A DNA stretch of 64,000 nucleotides from Haliscomenobacter hydrossis DSM 1100 (GTDB lineage Bacteria > Bacteroidota > Bacteroidia > Chitinophagales > Saprospiraceae). Positions within the stretch are counted from its first letter, which is position 1. Each line of letters opens with the position of its first letter. Shown in pieces: positions 26,782 to 36,226 of the stretch. Location of the stretch: assembly GCF_000212735.1 (NCBI RefSeq), contig NC_015510.1, positions 3,746,315 through 3,810,314 on the forward strand. Reading direction: 5' to 3'. The translations under genes and the position numbers were made by a program. Below the pieces are notes generated by a model. The model did not search any database and had not been told where the DNA came from. It saw only the letters and a list, made by a program, of their open reading frames with translations.

Positions 26782-28428
26782 ATGAAACAACACATCATCA
26801 TTACCCTATTCCTGATTTTAGGCATTTCTGCCTTTGCCGAAACCCGTCTGCCCTCGCGCATCAGCGAAGTAACCGTGTACCGCAGCGGTGCCAAATTGAC
26901 CAATATTGCCTCGGTGCGTTTGACTGCGGGTAGCAACCAGATTGTATTTGAAAAACTTCCAGTTGACATGAACCCCAACAGCGTACAGGTGCGCATTGAG
27001 GGAAAAGCCGACCTCTTATCCGCGTTTTTTCGCCGGGCAACGATTGAGCTCAATCAACCCAATGGTTCAGCCATCAAAGCACTACAAGATTCCATTGAAA
27101 CCGTCAACGACCGCATCCTCCGCCTCGTGGCCGAGAATGAAGTATTGAGCAAAGAAGAAAGTAGCTTGCAGGAAAACCAAAAACGGGTAGGTGCCGGAGA
27201 AAAGAGTACCCTTAGTGTAAACGATTGGAAAGAAATGACCCAATACTACCGCAATCGCCTTGCGGAGATCAAAAACCGTCAATTGGACATCAGCTTTTTA
27301 CGGCGCAAAGAAGACCGCCTGATGGCCGTCATGAACGAACGACTCAGCAAACTCAACCGCCGTGAAACCCAAACCTCGGGCGAAATTGTGCTGCAAATCG
27401 AGTCAGCTACCACGCAGACCCTCAACATCAGCTGCATTTATTTCATTACCAAAGCTTACTGGACTCCTGCCTACGACCTGCGTGCCGAAGCCGTTGACAA
27501 ACCCTTGCGCATGGTGTACAAGGCCGTGGTTAGCCAACAATCCGGCTTTGATTGGCAAGGCATCAAACTCAAACTTTCTTCGGCCCGACCCCTAAGTGAC
27601 AACAATCGCCCCATCTTGACCCCACAAAGTATCGATTATTACGTGGCCCGTTACCAGCCAAATTTGGATGATGGACTGGCTGCGGGAAGAGCCAATTCGT
27701 ATAACCTCTCGCAGGTGCAAACCGAAAGCCGCCGGGATATGGCCAAACCTTCCGCTGGCCCTGGCGATTTGGGCGAAGTAACCGATGAAGAAACCCTTGA
27801 ACAACCCGAAGAAAGCACCAGCGGGGAAGAATTTGAAATTACCGCTCCTCAAACCATCGTATCGGGCACTGAACCCCAAACGGTGCGTTACAAAGAGGAA
27901 CAAATGGAGGCCATTTACCAGTATCACGCGGTGCCTAAACTGGATCCCGGTGTATTCCTTTTGGCCAAAATTCCCAACTATGGCCGTTATGGCTTGTTGT
28001 CGGGTACGGCGCAAATTTTCTTCAAAGACACTTACGTAGGGCAGTCGGAAATTGATACCAAAACGGTATCGGATACCTTGTTGCTCTCCTTGGGCCGCGA
28101 TGAAGACATCAGCATCAAGCGGGTAAAACCAACCGATCTGGCCTATACGCCCAAGTTTTTGAACAACTACAAACGTGAATTGGTGGCCTATGACATCGTC
28201 ATCAAAAACAACAAAAAAATACCCATCAACATCGAAGTGCTGGATCAAATCCCTGTATCCAAACAAGCGGAGATTACCGTGGAGCTGGAAGAAAAGAGTG
28301 GCGCCCAGTACACCGCCGACTTTGGCAAATTGCTCTGGCGCCTGGAGATTCCGGCCTTCGCCAGCAAAACCCTGCGCTTCAAATATTGGCTGAAGTATCC
28401 GAAGGATAAGACGGTGGCCAGACCGTAG
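26782..28428 (+). CDS. DUF4139/DUF4140 (MuiA-like) protein, secreted
   Basis: 548 residues with a signal peptide (about 1-20, ending AFAE). The N-terminal DUF4140 module (SRISEVTVYRSGAKLTN, FEKLPVDMNPNSVQV) is followed by a coiled coil (about 100-200), then the DUF4139 domain from about residue 210 (CIYFITKAYWTPAYDLRAEA, AVVSQQSGFDWQGIKLKLS) to the end (RFKYWLKYPKDK). Related proteins are called mucoidy inhibitor MuiA in some annotations, but the molecular function is unknown; an outer-membrane or periplasmic role is likely. The gene ends in a long palindrome shared with the convergent hutG gene. Confidence 0.85.
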   Translation: MKQHIIITLFLILGISAFAETRLPSRISEVTVYRSGAKLTNIASVRLTAGSNQIVFEKLPVDMNPNSVQVRIEGKADLLSAFFRRATIELNQPNGSAIKALQDSIETVNDRILRLVAENEVLSKEESSLQENQKRVGAGEKSTLSVNDWKEMTQYYRNRLAEIKNRQLDISFLRRKEDRLMAVMNERLSKLNRRETQTSGEIVLQIESATTQTLNISCIYFITKAYWTPAYDLRAEAVDKPLRMVYKAVVSQQSGFDWQGIKLKLSSARPLSDNNRPILTPQSIDYYVARYQPNLDDGLAAGRANSYNLSQVQTESRRDMAKPSAGPGDLGEVTDEETLEQPEESTSGEEFEITAPQTIVSGTEPQTVRYKEEQMEAIYQYHAVPKLDPGVFLLAKIPNYGRYGLLSGTAQIFFKDTYVGQSEIDTKTVSDTLLLSLGRDEDISIKRVKPTDLAYTPKFLNNYKRELVAYDIVIKNNKKIPINIEVLDQIPVSKQAEITVELEEKSGAQYTADFGKLLWRLEIPAFASKTLRFKYWLKYPKDKTVARP

Positions 28429-28434
28429 AGGGTT

Positions 28435-28550
28435 TTAGGGTTCGGGGGTTCGGGGGTTCGTGAGTTCCAACTGGTCGCCGAGCGGAGCCGAGGTGCCCAG
28501 TTGAAACTCACGAACCCTCGAACTCACGAACCCCCGAACCCCCGAACTTT
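28435..28550. repeat. Palindrome with iterated GTTCGGGG units, reaching into hutG
   Basis: The left arm has GGGTTCGGGGGTTCGG and GTTCGTGAGTTCCAACTG; the right arm has CAGTTGAAACTCACGAACC and then AACCCCCGAACCCCCGAAC. The central stem contains CGCCGAGCGGAGCCGAGGTG. The right arm from 28508 to 28550 is translated as the last 14 residues of hutG. It separates two convergent genes. Confidence 0.88.
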
Positions 28551-29539
28551 CCCTTCACAAAGTCACTGACCAAATAACTCAACAGCTTCCCCGTACTTCG
28601 ATTCTGCAACCCGTTTTCCAGAACTGTTGCCGCCTCACAAATGTGCAGGTAAGCCACATTGCAGCGCTGGGCGGTTTGGTACAAAAAATACCGCGCTTGT
28701 TGGGTGGATAGACCCGTAGGGGTCATGGCACTGGAGAGTACATTTTCGATGCAGTCTACGTCCAGTTCAATGCCCACCAAGTGCTCATGGCTTTGGGTAA
28801 AATTGATCGCCTGGTCGACCGCTGCGGCAAAATTGAATTTTTCCCGCAAAAAAATATCCTCCCAGGTGGTAAAATGAATCCGGGGATGGGCTTCCAAATC
28901 CTGCAGAATATTCTCCGGCGTATAGTTTTCGTGCAAACCCACGATGGCGTATTTGTGCAAAAAACCTTCCTCCTGGGCGTAGCGAAAACCATTGCCACTG
29001 TGCCGCCCTTCCATAATCCGATAATCGGAATGGGCGTCGAGATTGATACAATTAACGCTGGTTTTGGGCCAGTGTTTGCGTAAGCCAGTCGCGGTCCCGA
29101 GCAGATTGGCATAAGCCCCGGCATGGCTGCCGCCAATGATCAGCGGGATTTTACCCAAACTGACAATTCGCGACACCAGCACAGCCACTTCAGCATCCAC
29201 ACGTTCAACCTGCTGGCGCAAACTGTTCACTTCAATTTGAGGTTCGAACGTATTAAAATCAAAATGTCCCAGTATTTGAATGCCCTCCCCACGTAAGAAG
29301 GGGGTATCCTGAATGTTGAGAAAAGCATCCAAAAAACTCTCCCAGGCCGAGCCTGCCCCACCTACCCCATAATTGGCTTTTACGCCCAGGTCTTCTTTTA
29401 CCCCAAATAAAACAAACAAGGGGCTTTTTTCATCCAGTTCATGTCGGACAATGACACGTTGTCCCAGCTTGGTTTCGTGCGCACGAATGCGCACTCGGCT
29501 GTGGAGATCAGAGGGGGAGAAGGGGTGGAAATTTTGCAT
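28508..29539 (-). CDS. hutG: Formimidoylglutamase (arginase/ureohydrolase family)
   Basis: 343 residues. It would cleave formiminoglutamate to glutamate and formamide, the last step of the histidine pathway. Ureohydrolase manganese motifs are seen: GGSHAGAYANLL, NLDAHSDYR (DxHxD type) and GIELDVDCIE (DxDxxD). The gene follows hutI on the same strand, which supports this role over arginase or agmatinase. Its last residues, GGSGVREFEGS, are encoded by the palindromic repeat and match nothing in the family, so the native stop was apparently lost when the repeat arrived. hutG is preferred but not proven. Confidence 0.8.
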   Translation of the reverse strand: MQNFHPFSPSDLHSRVRIRAHETKLGQRVIVRHELDEKSPLFVLFGVKEDLGVKANYGVGGAGSAWESFLDAFLNIQDTPFLRGEGIQILGHFDFNTFEPQIEVNSLRQQVERVDAEVAVLVSRIVSLGKIPLIIGGSHAGAYANLLGTATGLRKHWPKTSVNCINLDAHSDYRIMEGRHSGNGFRYAQEEGFLHKYAIVGLHENYTPENILQDLEAHPRIHFTTWEDIFLREKFNFAAAVDQAINFTQSHEHLVGIELDVDCIENVLSSAMTPTGLSTQQARYFLYQTAQRCNVAYLHICEAATVLENGLQNRSTGKLLSYLVSDFVKGKFGGSGVREFEGS

Positions 29540-29552
29540 AGCAATTGGTTTG

Positions 29553-29626
29553 GGAGGGTTCGGGGATTCGAGGGTTCGAGGGTTCGGGCTAACGAACCCA
29601 CGAACTTACGAACCCACGAACCCTCC
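29553..29626. repeat. Palindrome with iterated GGTTCGAG/CACGAACC units (hutI-hutG gap)
   Basis: The left arm has GGGTTCGGGGATTCGAGGG and TTCGAGGGTTCGG; the right arm has AACGAACCCACGAACTTACG and AACCCACGAACCCTCC. The right arm provides the last codons and the TAA of hutI (29606). Confidence 0.82.
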
Positions 29627-30841
29627 ATTAATCATCACCCGCTCGATCAGATTGCTGCCAAACGCATACGGCAAATACGCCAGCGAAGGCATCGCTTTGG
29701 TCACGATCAGGTTGGCTCGTTTGCCGATGGCAATGCTCCCCACTTCATTTTGCACTTCCATGGCACAAGCTCCGTTGAAAGTAGCAGCATTGATGGCTTC
29801 TTCGGGCAACATCCGCATTTGGATGCAACTCAGTGCAAGCAATAGGGGCATGTTCCCACTCGGGGAAGAACCGGGATTGAAATCACTGGCAATAGCAACA
29901 GCCGCACCCGCTTCGATCAATTGTCGGGCAGGCGGATAGGGCAAACGTAAGAAAAAAGCCGCCGAAGGCAAGAGCGTTGCCATGGTAGGGTTTTGCGCCA
30001 GCAACTGGATTTCTACTTCGCCAATGTTTTCCAGGTGGTCTACCGAAACGGCACCGGTTTGGATGCCCGCCTGCACCCCACCCGAATTATGGAGCTGATT
30101 GGCGTGTAATTTGGGTTTTAAACCATAACGTATTCCGGCTTCCAGAATTTGGGTGCTTTCCGAGGGGGTAAAAAATCCCTGTTCACAAAAGACATCGATG
30201 TAGTCGGCCAATTTTTCCTGAGCAATGCGGGGCAACATCTCTTCAATAATGAGTCGGATATAACCCTCCCGATTGTCTTGAAATTCCGGAGGGAAGGCAT
30301 GTGCACCTAAAAAAGTAGCTTTGATGGGAATGCTGGCCTCTTTTTTTAAGCGTTGAATCACCCGCAGCATTTTCAACTCTGCTTCGAGGGTAAGGCCATA
30401 GCCACTTTTGATTTCGATGGCCCCCGTACCCAATTTTTTCAAGTCCTCCAGGCGATGCTGGGCTTGTTGGTACAATACTTCTTCCGGCGTGTTTTGCAAC
30501 AAGCGCGCAGAATTCAGGATTCCGCCGCCTTTTTGCGCAATTTCAGCATAACTGAGCCCCCGAATTTTGTCTACAAACTCCTGCTCGCGGCTGCCCGCAA
30601 ACACCAGATGGGTATGGGAGTCGCACCAACAAGGCAACACATAGCGGTCACTGAGGTTGACGGTTTGTTCAGGCTTTTCCATGACCCTTAGTGCACTCAT
30701 GGGGCCAAATTCTACAATTTGACTTCCTTCTATCCGTACAAAAGCCGGCTCAATGCGGGGCAATTGAGCCAGCTCAGAACCACGCAAGGGGCTAGTCCGC
30801 GCATGTGTAACTAATAAACACTTGATGTTGGTCAACAGCAT
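29606..30841 (-). CDS. hutI: Imidazolonepropionase
   Basis: 411 residues from the ATG at 30841. It hydrolyses imidazolone-5-propionate to formiminoglutamate. Amidohydrolase landmarks: CWCDSHTHLVFAGSREQEF (HxH metal ligands), KSGYGLTLEAELKMLRVI, FLGAHAFPPEF, and a late ASDFNPGSSPSGNM with the metal Asp. A TTG three codons upstream is not needed. The terminal residues GGFVGS lie in the adjacent palindrome. Third gene of hutH-hutU-hutI-hutG, with repeats in every gap. Confidence 0.95.
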   Translation of the reverse strand: MLLTNIKCLLVTHARTSPLRGSELAQLPRIEPAFVRIEGSQIVEFGPMSALRVMEKPEQTVNLSDRYVLPCWCDSHTHLVFAGSREQEFVDKIRGLSYAEIAQKGGGILNSARLLQNTPEEVLYQQAQHRLEDLKKLGTGAIEIKSGYGLTLEAELKMLRVIQRLKKEASIPIKATFLGAHAFPPEFQDNREGYIRLIIEEMLPRIAQEKLADYIDVFCEQGFFTPSESTQILEAGIRYGLKPKLHANQLHNSGGVQAGIQTGAVSVDHLENIGEVEIQLLAQNPTMATLLPSAAFFLRLPYPPARQLIEAGAAVAIASDFNPGSSPSGNMPLLLALSCIQMRMLPEEAINAATFNGACAMEVQNEVGSIAIGKRANLIVTKAMPSLAYLPYAFGSNLIERVMINGGFVGS

Positions 30842-30862
30842 AGCTGGCAAATTATGTTTTTT

Positions 30863-30946
30863 TTCACCACCTTAGACACCTAAGTTCACCTTACAACTTG
30901 CTCAGATGCCCTGAGGTGAACTTAGGTGTCTAAGGTGGTGAAAATA
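30863..30946. repeat. Palindrome with CCACCTTAGACACCTAAG arms (hutU-hutI gap)
   Basis: TTTCACCACCTTAGACACC then TAAGTTCACC on the left pairs with GGTGAACTTAGGTGTCTAAG then GTGGTGAAAA on the right; the loop holds about 25 bases. It fills the gap between hutU and hutI. Confidence 0.85.
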
Positions 30947-30951
30947 ACCTA

Positions 30952-32604
30952 TCACTTCAACTCCAGACGGTGTTTCCGCGCCATATCCATGGCAATATCA
31001 TACCCCGCATCAGCATGCCGAATCACCCCCATCGCCGGGTCGTTGTGCAGTACCCGCTTGAGCCTACGCGCAGCCTCTTCGGTGCCATCGGCCACAATGA
31101 CCATCCCCGCGTGGATGGAATACCCCATGCCTACGCCGCCGCCGTGGTGGAGTGAGACCCAACTGGCGCCACCAGCGGTGTTGATCAGCGCATTCAAAAT
31201 CGGCCAATCTGCGACCGCATCCGAACCATCCAGCATGGCTTCGGTTTCGCGGTTGGGCGAGGCGACCGAACCCGCATCCAAATGGTCGCGACCAATCACG
31301 ATTGGTGCTTTTACCTTGCCCAGGCGCACCAGTTCATTAAAAGCGAGTCCGGCTTTTTCTCTTTCACCCAAACCCAACCAACAAATGCGGGCGGGTAAAC
31401 CCTGAAAAGCAATTTGTTCCTGCGCTTTGTGAATCCAGCGGTGTAGGGATTTATTTTCGGGAAAAAGTTCCAAAATCAACTCATCGGTTACCCGAATGTC
31501 TTCAGGGTCGCCAGAAAGGGCCGCCCAACGGAAAGGGCCTTTGCCCTCACAAAACAGGGGGCGAATGTAAGCAGGCACAAAACCAGGGAAGTCAAACGCA
31601 TTGCGCAGCCCTTTTTCGGCGGCACGGCCCCGCAGGTTGTTGCCGTAGTCAAAAGTGATCGCCCCGCGTTTTTGCAGTTCGAGCATCAATTCTACGTGGC
31701 GGACGATGGAGCGGTAGGCCAGTTCGAGGTACTGTTCCGGGTTTTCGGTACGCAGAATATTGGCCTGCTCCACGCTGATTTCGTGGGGAAAATAGCCGAT
31801 GATGGGGTCGTGAGCCGAGGTTTGATCGGTGAGGATATCGGGTGTGATGTTGCGTTCCAGCATCCGTTCCAGCAAATGCACAATATTGCAATGCACCCCG
31901 ATAGAGCGTTTTTCACCCTGGCGGCGCAGTTCCATTGCCCGGTCGATGGCCGCGTCAATGGAGTCCATCTGCTCGTCGAGGTAACGGGTTTGTTGGCGCT
32001 TGTGGATGCGCCATGCTTCAGCTTCAGCTACGAGGCAAACGCCATCGTTCATGGTGACCGCCATGGGTTGAGCGCCACCCATGCCACCCAAACCGGCAGT
32101 TACAGTCAGCGTACCGCGCAAAGAGCCGCCGAAATGTTGATTGGCAATGGCCGAAAACGTTTCGTAAGTGCCTTGTACAATGCCCTGCGAACCGATATAA
32201 ATCCAGGAACCCGCGGTCATTTGGCCGTACATCATCAGGCCTTTTTTCTCCAGTTCATTAAAGTGTTCCCAGTTGGCCCAGTTGGGTACCAGTTGGGAAT
32301 TGGAGATGATGACCCGTGGCGCATCGGGGTGGGTGGGCAACACCCCGACTGGTTTTCCCGATTGGATGAGCAGGGTTTCGTCGTTGTTGAGGTTTTTGAG
32401 GGCTTTGATGATGAGTTCCAGCGATTCAAAGTTGCGGGCGGCTTTGCCCCGTCCACCGTACACGATGAGTTCTTCGGGTTTTTCGGCTACTTCTGGATCG
32501 ATGTTGTTGAGCAACATACGCAGTGCCGCTTCTTGTACCCAACCTTTGCAGTTGAGGGTAGTGCCCGTGGGGGTGCGGTATTGATTTATTTTTTCAGCAA
32601 GCAT
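30952..32604 (-). CDS. hutU: Urocanate hydratase
   Basis: 550 residues from the ATG at 32604, the expected size. It hydrates urocanate to imidazolone-5-propionate with NAD as cofactor. Seen: [13 protein letters not shown] early, [30 protein letters not shown] for the NAD fold, [14 protein letters not shown] with the conserved acidic site, and [17 protein letters not shown] near the C-terminus. A longer reading would begin in the large palindrome at about 32763 and is rejected: its first 53 residues are repeat-derived. Second gene of the hut run. Confidence 0.96.
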   Translation of the reverse strand: MLAEKINQYRTPTGTTLNCKGWVQEAALRMLLNNIDPEVAEKPEELIVYGGRGKAARNFESLELIIKALKNLNNDETLLIQSGKPVGVLPTHPDAPRVIISNSQLVPNWANWEHFNELEKKGLMMYGQMTAGSWIYIGSQGIVQGTYETFSAIANQHFGGSLRGTLTVTAGLGGMGGAQPMAVTMNDGVCLVAEAEAWRIHKRQQTRYLDEQMDSIDAAIDRAMELRRQGEKRSIGVHCNIVHLLERMLERNITPDILTDQTSAHDPIIGYFPHEISVEQANILRTENPEQYLELAYRSIVRHVELMLELQKRGAITFDYGNNLRGRAAEKGLRNAFDFPGFVPAYIRPLFCEGKGPFRWAALSGDPEDIRVTDELILELFPENKSLHRWIHKAQEQIAFQGLPARICWLGLGEREKAGLAFNELVRLGKVKAPIVIGRDHLDAGSVASPNRETEAMLDGSDAVADWPILNALINTAGGASWVSLHHGGGVGMGYSIHAGMVIVADGTEEAARRLKRVLHNDPAMGVIRHADAGYDIAMDMARKHRLELK

Positions 32605-32642
32605 TTTTTTGTGTTTCGAGGTGAAAGAACACGAAGCATAGT

Positions 32643-32902
32643 TTTTTACCGCAGAGTGAACGGAGTGCACGCAGAGTTTCGCAGAGTTTTTTAGGAGCAC
32701 CTGCGGTGCAGAGAGGTCTCGGAGGTCGCCTTTGCTGAAGCTTGGTTCGTTATCGATTATCAAGTCCTGGCATAATACTTGATCTTAAGCAAGATCGTCC
32801 TGGAACCCAAACTCCAGCCACCGTAGGTGGCAAACTCCTTAAAACTAAAAAACTCCGTGCAACTCTGCGTGCACTCCGTTCACTCTGCGGTAAAAAAATG
32901 CG
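32643..32902. repeat. About 260-base inverted-repeat element (hutH-hutU gap), copy 1
   Basis: Outer arms: TTTTTTACCGCAGAGTGAAC on the left and GTTCACTCTGCGGTAAAAAA on the right are near perfect complements. The arms continue with CGGAGTGCACGCAGAGTTT units. The middle holds GCACCTGCGGTGC and a CGCCTTTGCTGAAGC segment, and ends with GCCACCGTAGGTGGC. The whole matches, in reverse orientation, the element at 55149-55423. Non-autonomous, no gene inside. Confidence 0.88.
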
Positions 32903-32911
32903 TAATGTGTG

Positions 32912-34429
32912 TTATAAAGAAAAACGATTCAAAAAGTCAATACTCTCCTGTAAGTCATCCGCCAAAATTCGGTCTTGTTCATTAAAAGAAACCACGCTGC
33001 GGAAAGCCGCATGTAAGTCCTCAATCACTGGGGAGCTATGCAGTGGGCGTCGGAACTCCAAGGCCTGAGCAGCACTCAGCAATTCTATCGCGAGGATTTT
33101 GTCCACATTGTTCAGCACCCGGGCACATTTGACGGCCGCGTTCGCCCCCATACTCACGTGATCCTCTTGCCCGTTGGAAGAAACAATTGAATCCACCGAG
33201 GCAGGCGTACAGCGTTGTTTGTTTTCGCTGACGATGCCCGCTGCGGTGTATTGCGGAATCATCAACCCCGAGTGCAGGCCAGGATTTTTGATCAAAAACA
33301 AGGGCAATCCCCGCTGACCCGACAACAATTGATAGGTACGGCGTTCGGAAATACTGCCTATCTCCGCCATGGCAATGCTCAAAAAATCGAGCGCCATGGC
33401 CAGAGGTTGACCATGAAAATTGCCGCCGGAAAGGATCAGGTCATCATCAGGGAACACATTGGGATTGTCGGTAACGGAATTGGCTTCGCGGGTCATCACG
33501 GCCAGGGTTTGGGCAAAAACATCTTTCGAAGCGCCGTGTACCTGCGGAATGCAACGGAAAGAGTAGGGGTCTTGCACTTGCTCTTTGGTCTTTTCCGCAA
33601 TGGCGCTACCCAGCAAGTATTGACGAATTTTAGCTGCGGTGTTGATCTGACCGGGATGAGGGCGGATTTGATGCAAACGCTCGTGAAAAGGTTGCAAACT
33701 GCCGTCAAAAGCATCGATGCTCATGGTCGCAATCAGATCTGCCCAGTGTAGTGCCCGTTCAGCTTGCATCAGGTTGTAAAAACCGTAAGCCAACATGAAT
33801 TGGGTGCCATTGATCAGCGCAATACCTTCTTTGGCTTGCAGCGCAATGGGTTCCCAGTGAAATTGTGCGAGCACCTGGGCTGCGGGCATTTTTTTGCCTT
33901 TTACCCGCAGGGTTCCCAATCCAATCAGAGGCAGGCTGAGGTGTGATAAGGGGGCCAAATCGCCAGATGCACCCAAAGAGCCCTGGGTGTAGACGATGGG
34001 CAACAGGTCGTGGTTAAAAAAATCGATCAAGCGTTCAACGGTGCTTAATTGCACAGCCGAATAGCCTTGTGATAAAGCTTCAATTTTGAACAACAGCATC
34101 AAACGCACAATGTCGGCAGGAACCTCTTCGCCTAGTCCACAAGCGTGTGACTGGAGCAGGTTGTACTGCAAATCGGTGGTTTCGGCGCGGTTGATGCGCA
34201 CGTTTTGCAAATAGCCGAAGCCCGTATTGATGCCGTAAAAGAGCTGCTCTGATGACGCGAGTTTTTGATCCAGATAGGCGCGGCAATGCAGAATCCGCGC
34301 CTTGGCTGCCGGGGATAGCGCCAATTTCCAACGTTTTTGCAGGATGGTTTTCACCCGTTCCAGGTTCAATTCGGCTGATCCAATCTCGTGTACGGGCGAT
34401 TTGACCGCTTTATCCAGTACTACAGGCAT
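32912..34429 (-). CDS. hutH: Histidine ammonia-lyase
   Basis: 505 residues. It deaminates histidine to urocanate, using the MIO prosthetic group formed from Ala-Ser-Gly. That triplet is seen in GSLGASGDLAPLSHL near residue 150. Other landmarks: GINTGFGYL, YNLLQSHACG, GNFHGQPLAMALD and SNGQEDHVSMG. The protein is complete with an ATG at 34429. First gene of the hut run and divergent from a LysR-type regulator, 256 bases away, with a long palindrome between them. Confidence 0.95.
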   Translation of the reverse strand: MPVVLDKAVKSPVHEIGSAELNLERVKTILQKRWKLALSPAAKARILHCRAYLDQKLASSEQLFYGINTGFGYLQNVRINRAETTDLQYNLLQSHACGLGEEVPADIVRLMLLFKIEALSQGYSAVQLSTVERLIDFFNHDLLPIVYTQGSLGASGDLAPLSHLSLPLIGLGTLRVKGKKMPAAQVLAQFHWEPIALQAKEGIALINGTQFMLAYGFYNLMQAERALHWADLIATMSIDAFDGSLQPFHERLHQIRPHPGQINTAAKIRQYLLGSAIAEKTKEQVQDPYSFRCIPQVHGASKDVFAQTLAVMTREANSVTDNPNVFPDDDLILSGGNFHGQPLAMALDFLSIAMAEIGSISERRTYQLLSGQRGLPLFLIKNPGLHSGLMIPQYTAAGIVSENKQRCTPASVDSIVSSNGQEDHVSMGANAAVKCARVLNNVDKILAIELLSAAQALEFRRPLHSSPVIEDLHAAFRSVVSFNEQDRILADDLQESIDFLNRFSL

Positions 34430-34454
34430 AAATGTGGTTTTATTTGGTCTATCT

Positions 34455-34615
34455 GAGCATGTTTAAAGTTTTTTGTTTTGCTGCAAATGGCCCGATTTAG
34501 GGTGAATTTCGTTCCGAAAATGCTCATGTAGCGCTGCTACACTCCGCTTTCCGAGCCTCATTCACCCTAAATCGGTCTCATTTTCGCCTAAAACAAAAAC
34601 ATTTAAACATGCTCT
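34455..34615. repeat. Long palindrome between hutH and the LysR gene
   Basis: Left GAGCATGTTTAAAGTTTTTT and GCCCGATTTAGGGTGAAT pair with right ATTCACCCTAAATCGG and AACAAAAACATTTAAACATGCTC-type sequence. The centre contains TAGCGCTGCTAC, also found at the centre of the element at 61966-62126, so the two belong to one family. It occupies most of the divergent promoter space, so it must coexist with or provide control sequences. Confidence 0.85.
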
Positions 34616-34685
34616 CAAAGTTACCGCCTTCTTTTAATTGCCGGAAATGGTATTTTTTTGCATCTTTAATCAAAAAAAGTGATTA

Positions 34686-35579
34686 ATGGATCTACGTCAG
34701 TTGCGCTCTTTTACCATTTTGGCTGAAGAATTGCATTTTGGCCGCGCCGCCAACAAACTCTTCATCGTACAACCCGCCTTATCCAAACAGATCCAGGAAC
34801 TGGAAAAAGAGTTGAAGGTATCCCTGTTTACGCGCAACAAACGCAAGGTCTCCCTGACGCCAGCGGGCCTCTACTTGTGGCAGGAAGCCAAACACTTGTT
34901 GGCCCAAGTGGAAGAAATCCGCAACCACCTGCCCATGATTGAACGGGGCGAGCAAGGCGAAATTCGCTTGGGCTATGTGGGGTCTTGTATCCATACTTTT
35001 TTGCCTGAAATCCTGGTGGAGTTGAACCAGCGCTACCCGGCGGTGCAAACTTATTTATCGGAAATGACCACCGCCTCTCAATTGGAAGCGCTGCAAAAAG
35101 GGATGTTGGATGTGGCCTTTGTACGCAATCCTCCTTTCGATGCACGCTGGGATACCCGCCTGATGTACCGGGAGACTTTTGCGCTGGTTTTACCCGCAGA
35201 TCATCCGGTGGAAGCCACAAATTTTCCGGGTTTGAGCGCTTTTGCCGCCGAAAAATTCATCCTTACCACGCGCCAGGATGGAGCGGCTTACCACAATCAA
35301 CAGTTGAGCATTTGTCAGGATGCGGGTTTTTATCCCCACATCGTACACGAAACGGTGCACGGCCATACGGTTTTGCAATTGATTGAAAAAAAACTGGGCA
35401 TCTCCCTCTTGCCTACGTCGTTTTGCCGGGTGACCACTACTGCGGTGAAATTCATCGAGCTCAAAGACATTCCTCAACGCGCAGAAATTACGGCTTTGTG
35501 GGAAAGGGAGAATCCGAATCCGGTATTGAGGGGATTTTTGGAGGTGCTGGTACGGGAAGGGGAAAAATGTAGAGGCTGA
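34686..35579 (+). CDS. LysR-type transcriptional regulator
   Basis: 297 residues. The N-terminal winged HTH (MDLRQLRSFTILAEELHFGR then AANKLFIVQPALSKQIQELE) is canonical LysR, followed by an effector domain of periplasmic-binding type (GEIRLGYVGSCIHTFLP, LALVLPADHPV-like). It faces away from hutH, the usual place for the regulator of a divergent operon; histidine or urocanate as effector is inference. In many bacteria hut genes are controlled by HutC (GntR family), so the use of a LysR protein is a variation. Confidence 0.9.
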   Translation: MDLRQLRSFTILAEELHFGRAANKLFIVQPALSKQIQELEKELKVSLFTRNKRKVSLTPAGLYLWQEAKHLLAQVEEIRNHLPMIERGEQGEIRLGYVGSCIHTFLPEILVELNQRYPAVQTYLSEMTTASQLEALQKGMLDVAFVRNPPFDARWDTRLMYRETFALVLPADHPVEATNFPGLSAFAAEKFILTTRQDGAAYHNQQLSICQDAGFYPHIVHETVHGHTVLQLIEKKLGISLLPTSFCRVTTTAVKFIELKDIPQRAEITALWERENPNPVLRGFLEVLVREGEKCRG

Positions 35580-35602
35580 GTAGACCCAAAAAACTTGTTT
35601 GT

Positions 35603-36121
35603 TCAACCTGCATCCGAATAAAAATCATAATGAGTCCCTTTCAACTCATCATGAAAACCCCAACCAATATTGCGGGTGTCTCTTACAATTTTACTGGCTC
35701 GCTCAACAAACTTACCGAGCAAATTCTCTTTTTTCATTAGGGTCAATGCCTGAAGATAGGTTTTTTCTAAACTCGAATAAAAAGCTTCATCAATATCGCC
35801 GTATTCATTGGTGAATTGCACCCCCGTTTCCACGTAAAACAGCATCAGGTCTGCAATTAACTCCGTTGAGGTTCCGAGCTTTTTGAAATCACTGATGGCT
35901 TGTTTGCCCTCTTTGAGTTTAAACCCAAAACCTCGTTTGGGGTAAAAGGCTTCATAAACCTTGTCGCGGTATTTTTTAAACAACGCAACTTCGTCGGGCT
36001 GTACGTAAAAGTCAAAAAACTCCTTTGCCGACTTGTTCTTTTTGTACAGGTCTGCGATCAAGTCGATCAGTTGGTCTTTGTCGAGTTTTTTGAGTTCTTT
36101 TTTTAGGTTGATTAGGCTCAT
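35603..36121 (-). CDS. DUF6155-like protein
   Basis: 172 residues from the ATG at 36121; a TTG-type start 27 bases upstream is unlikely. Highly charged and helical: MSLINLKKELKKLDKDQLID at the start, YPKRGFGFKLKEG in the middle, GWGFHDELKGTHYDFYSD near the end. It resembles proteins grouped as DUF6155, of unknown function; recognition is moderate. First gene of an AT-rich minus-strand patch that differs from the surrounding conserved genes. Convergent with the LysR gene, 23 bases apart. Confidence 0.6.
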   Translation of the reverse strand: MSLINLKKELKKLDKDQLIDLIADLYKKNKSAKEFFDFYVQPDEVALFKKYRDKVYEAFYPKRGFGFKLKEGKQAISDFKKLGTSTELIADLMLFYVETGVQFTNEYGDIDEAFYSSLEKTYLQALTLMKKENLLGKFVERASKIVRDTRNIGWGFHDELKGTHYDFYSDAG

Positions 36122-36226
36122 GTGTTGGTTGGTTTGCGGCGTTAGCAACTACGCTGTTCCGACGTTTAGGAGGTATGGGAGTAGCTGCTGTGTTCTGCGC
36201 ATATTTTTCTGTTCACATTGAGGGAA

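Noticed and set aside
31672-32694. 340-residue open frame on the plus strand
   Set aside because: Fully opposite to hutU, a long shadow of a highly conserved gene with no recognisable protein features.
32605-32763. Longer start of hutU adding 53 residues
   Set aside because: The added part is encoded by the 260-base palindrome and is not conserved; ATG at 32604 fits the family.
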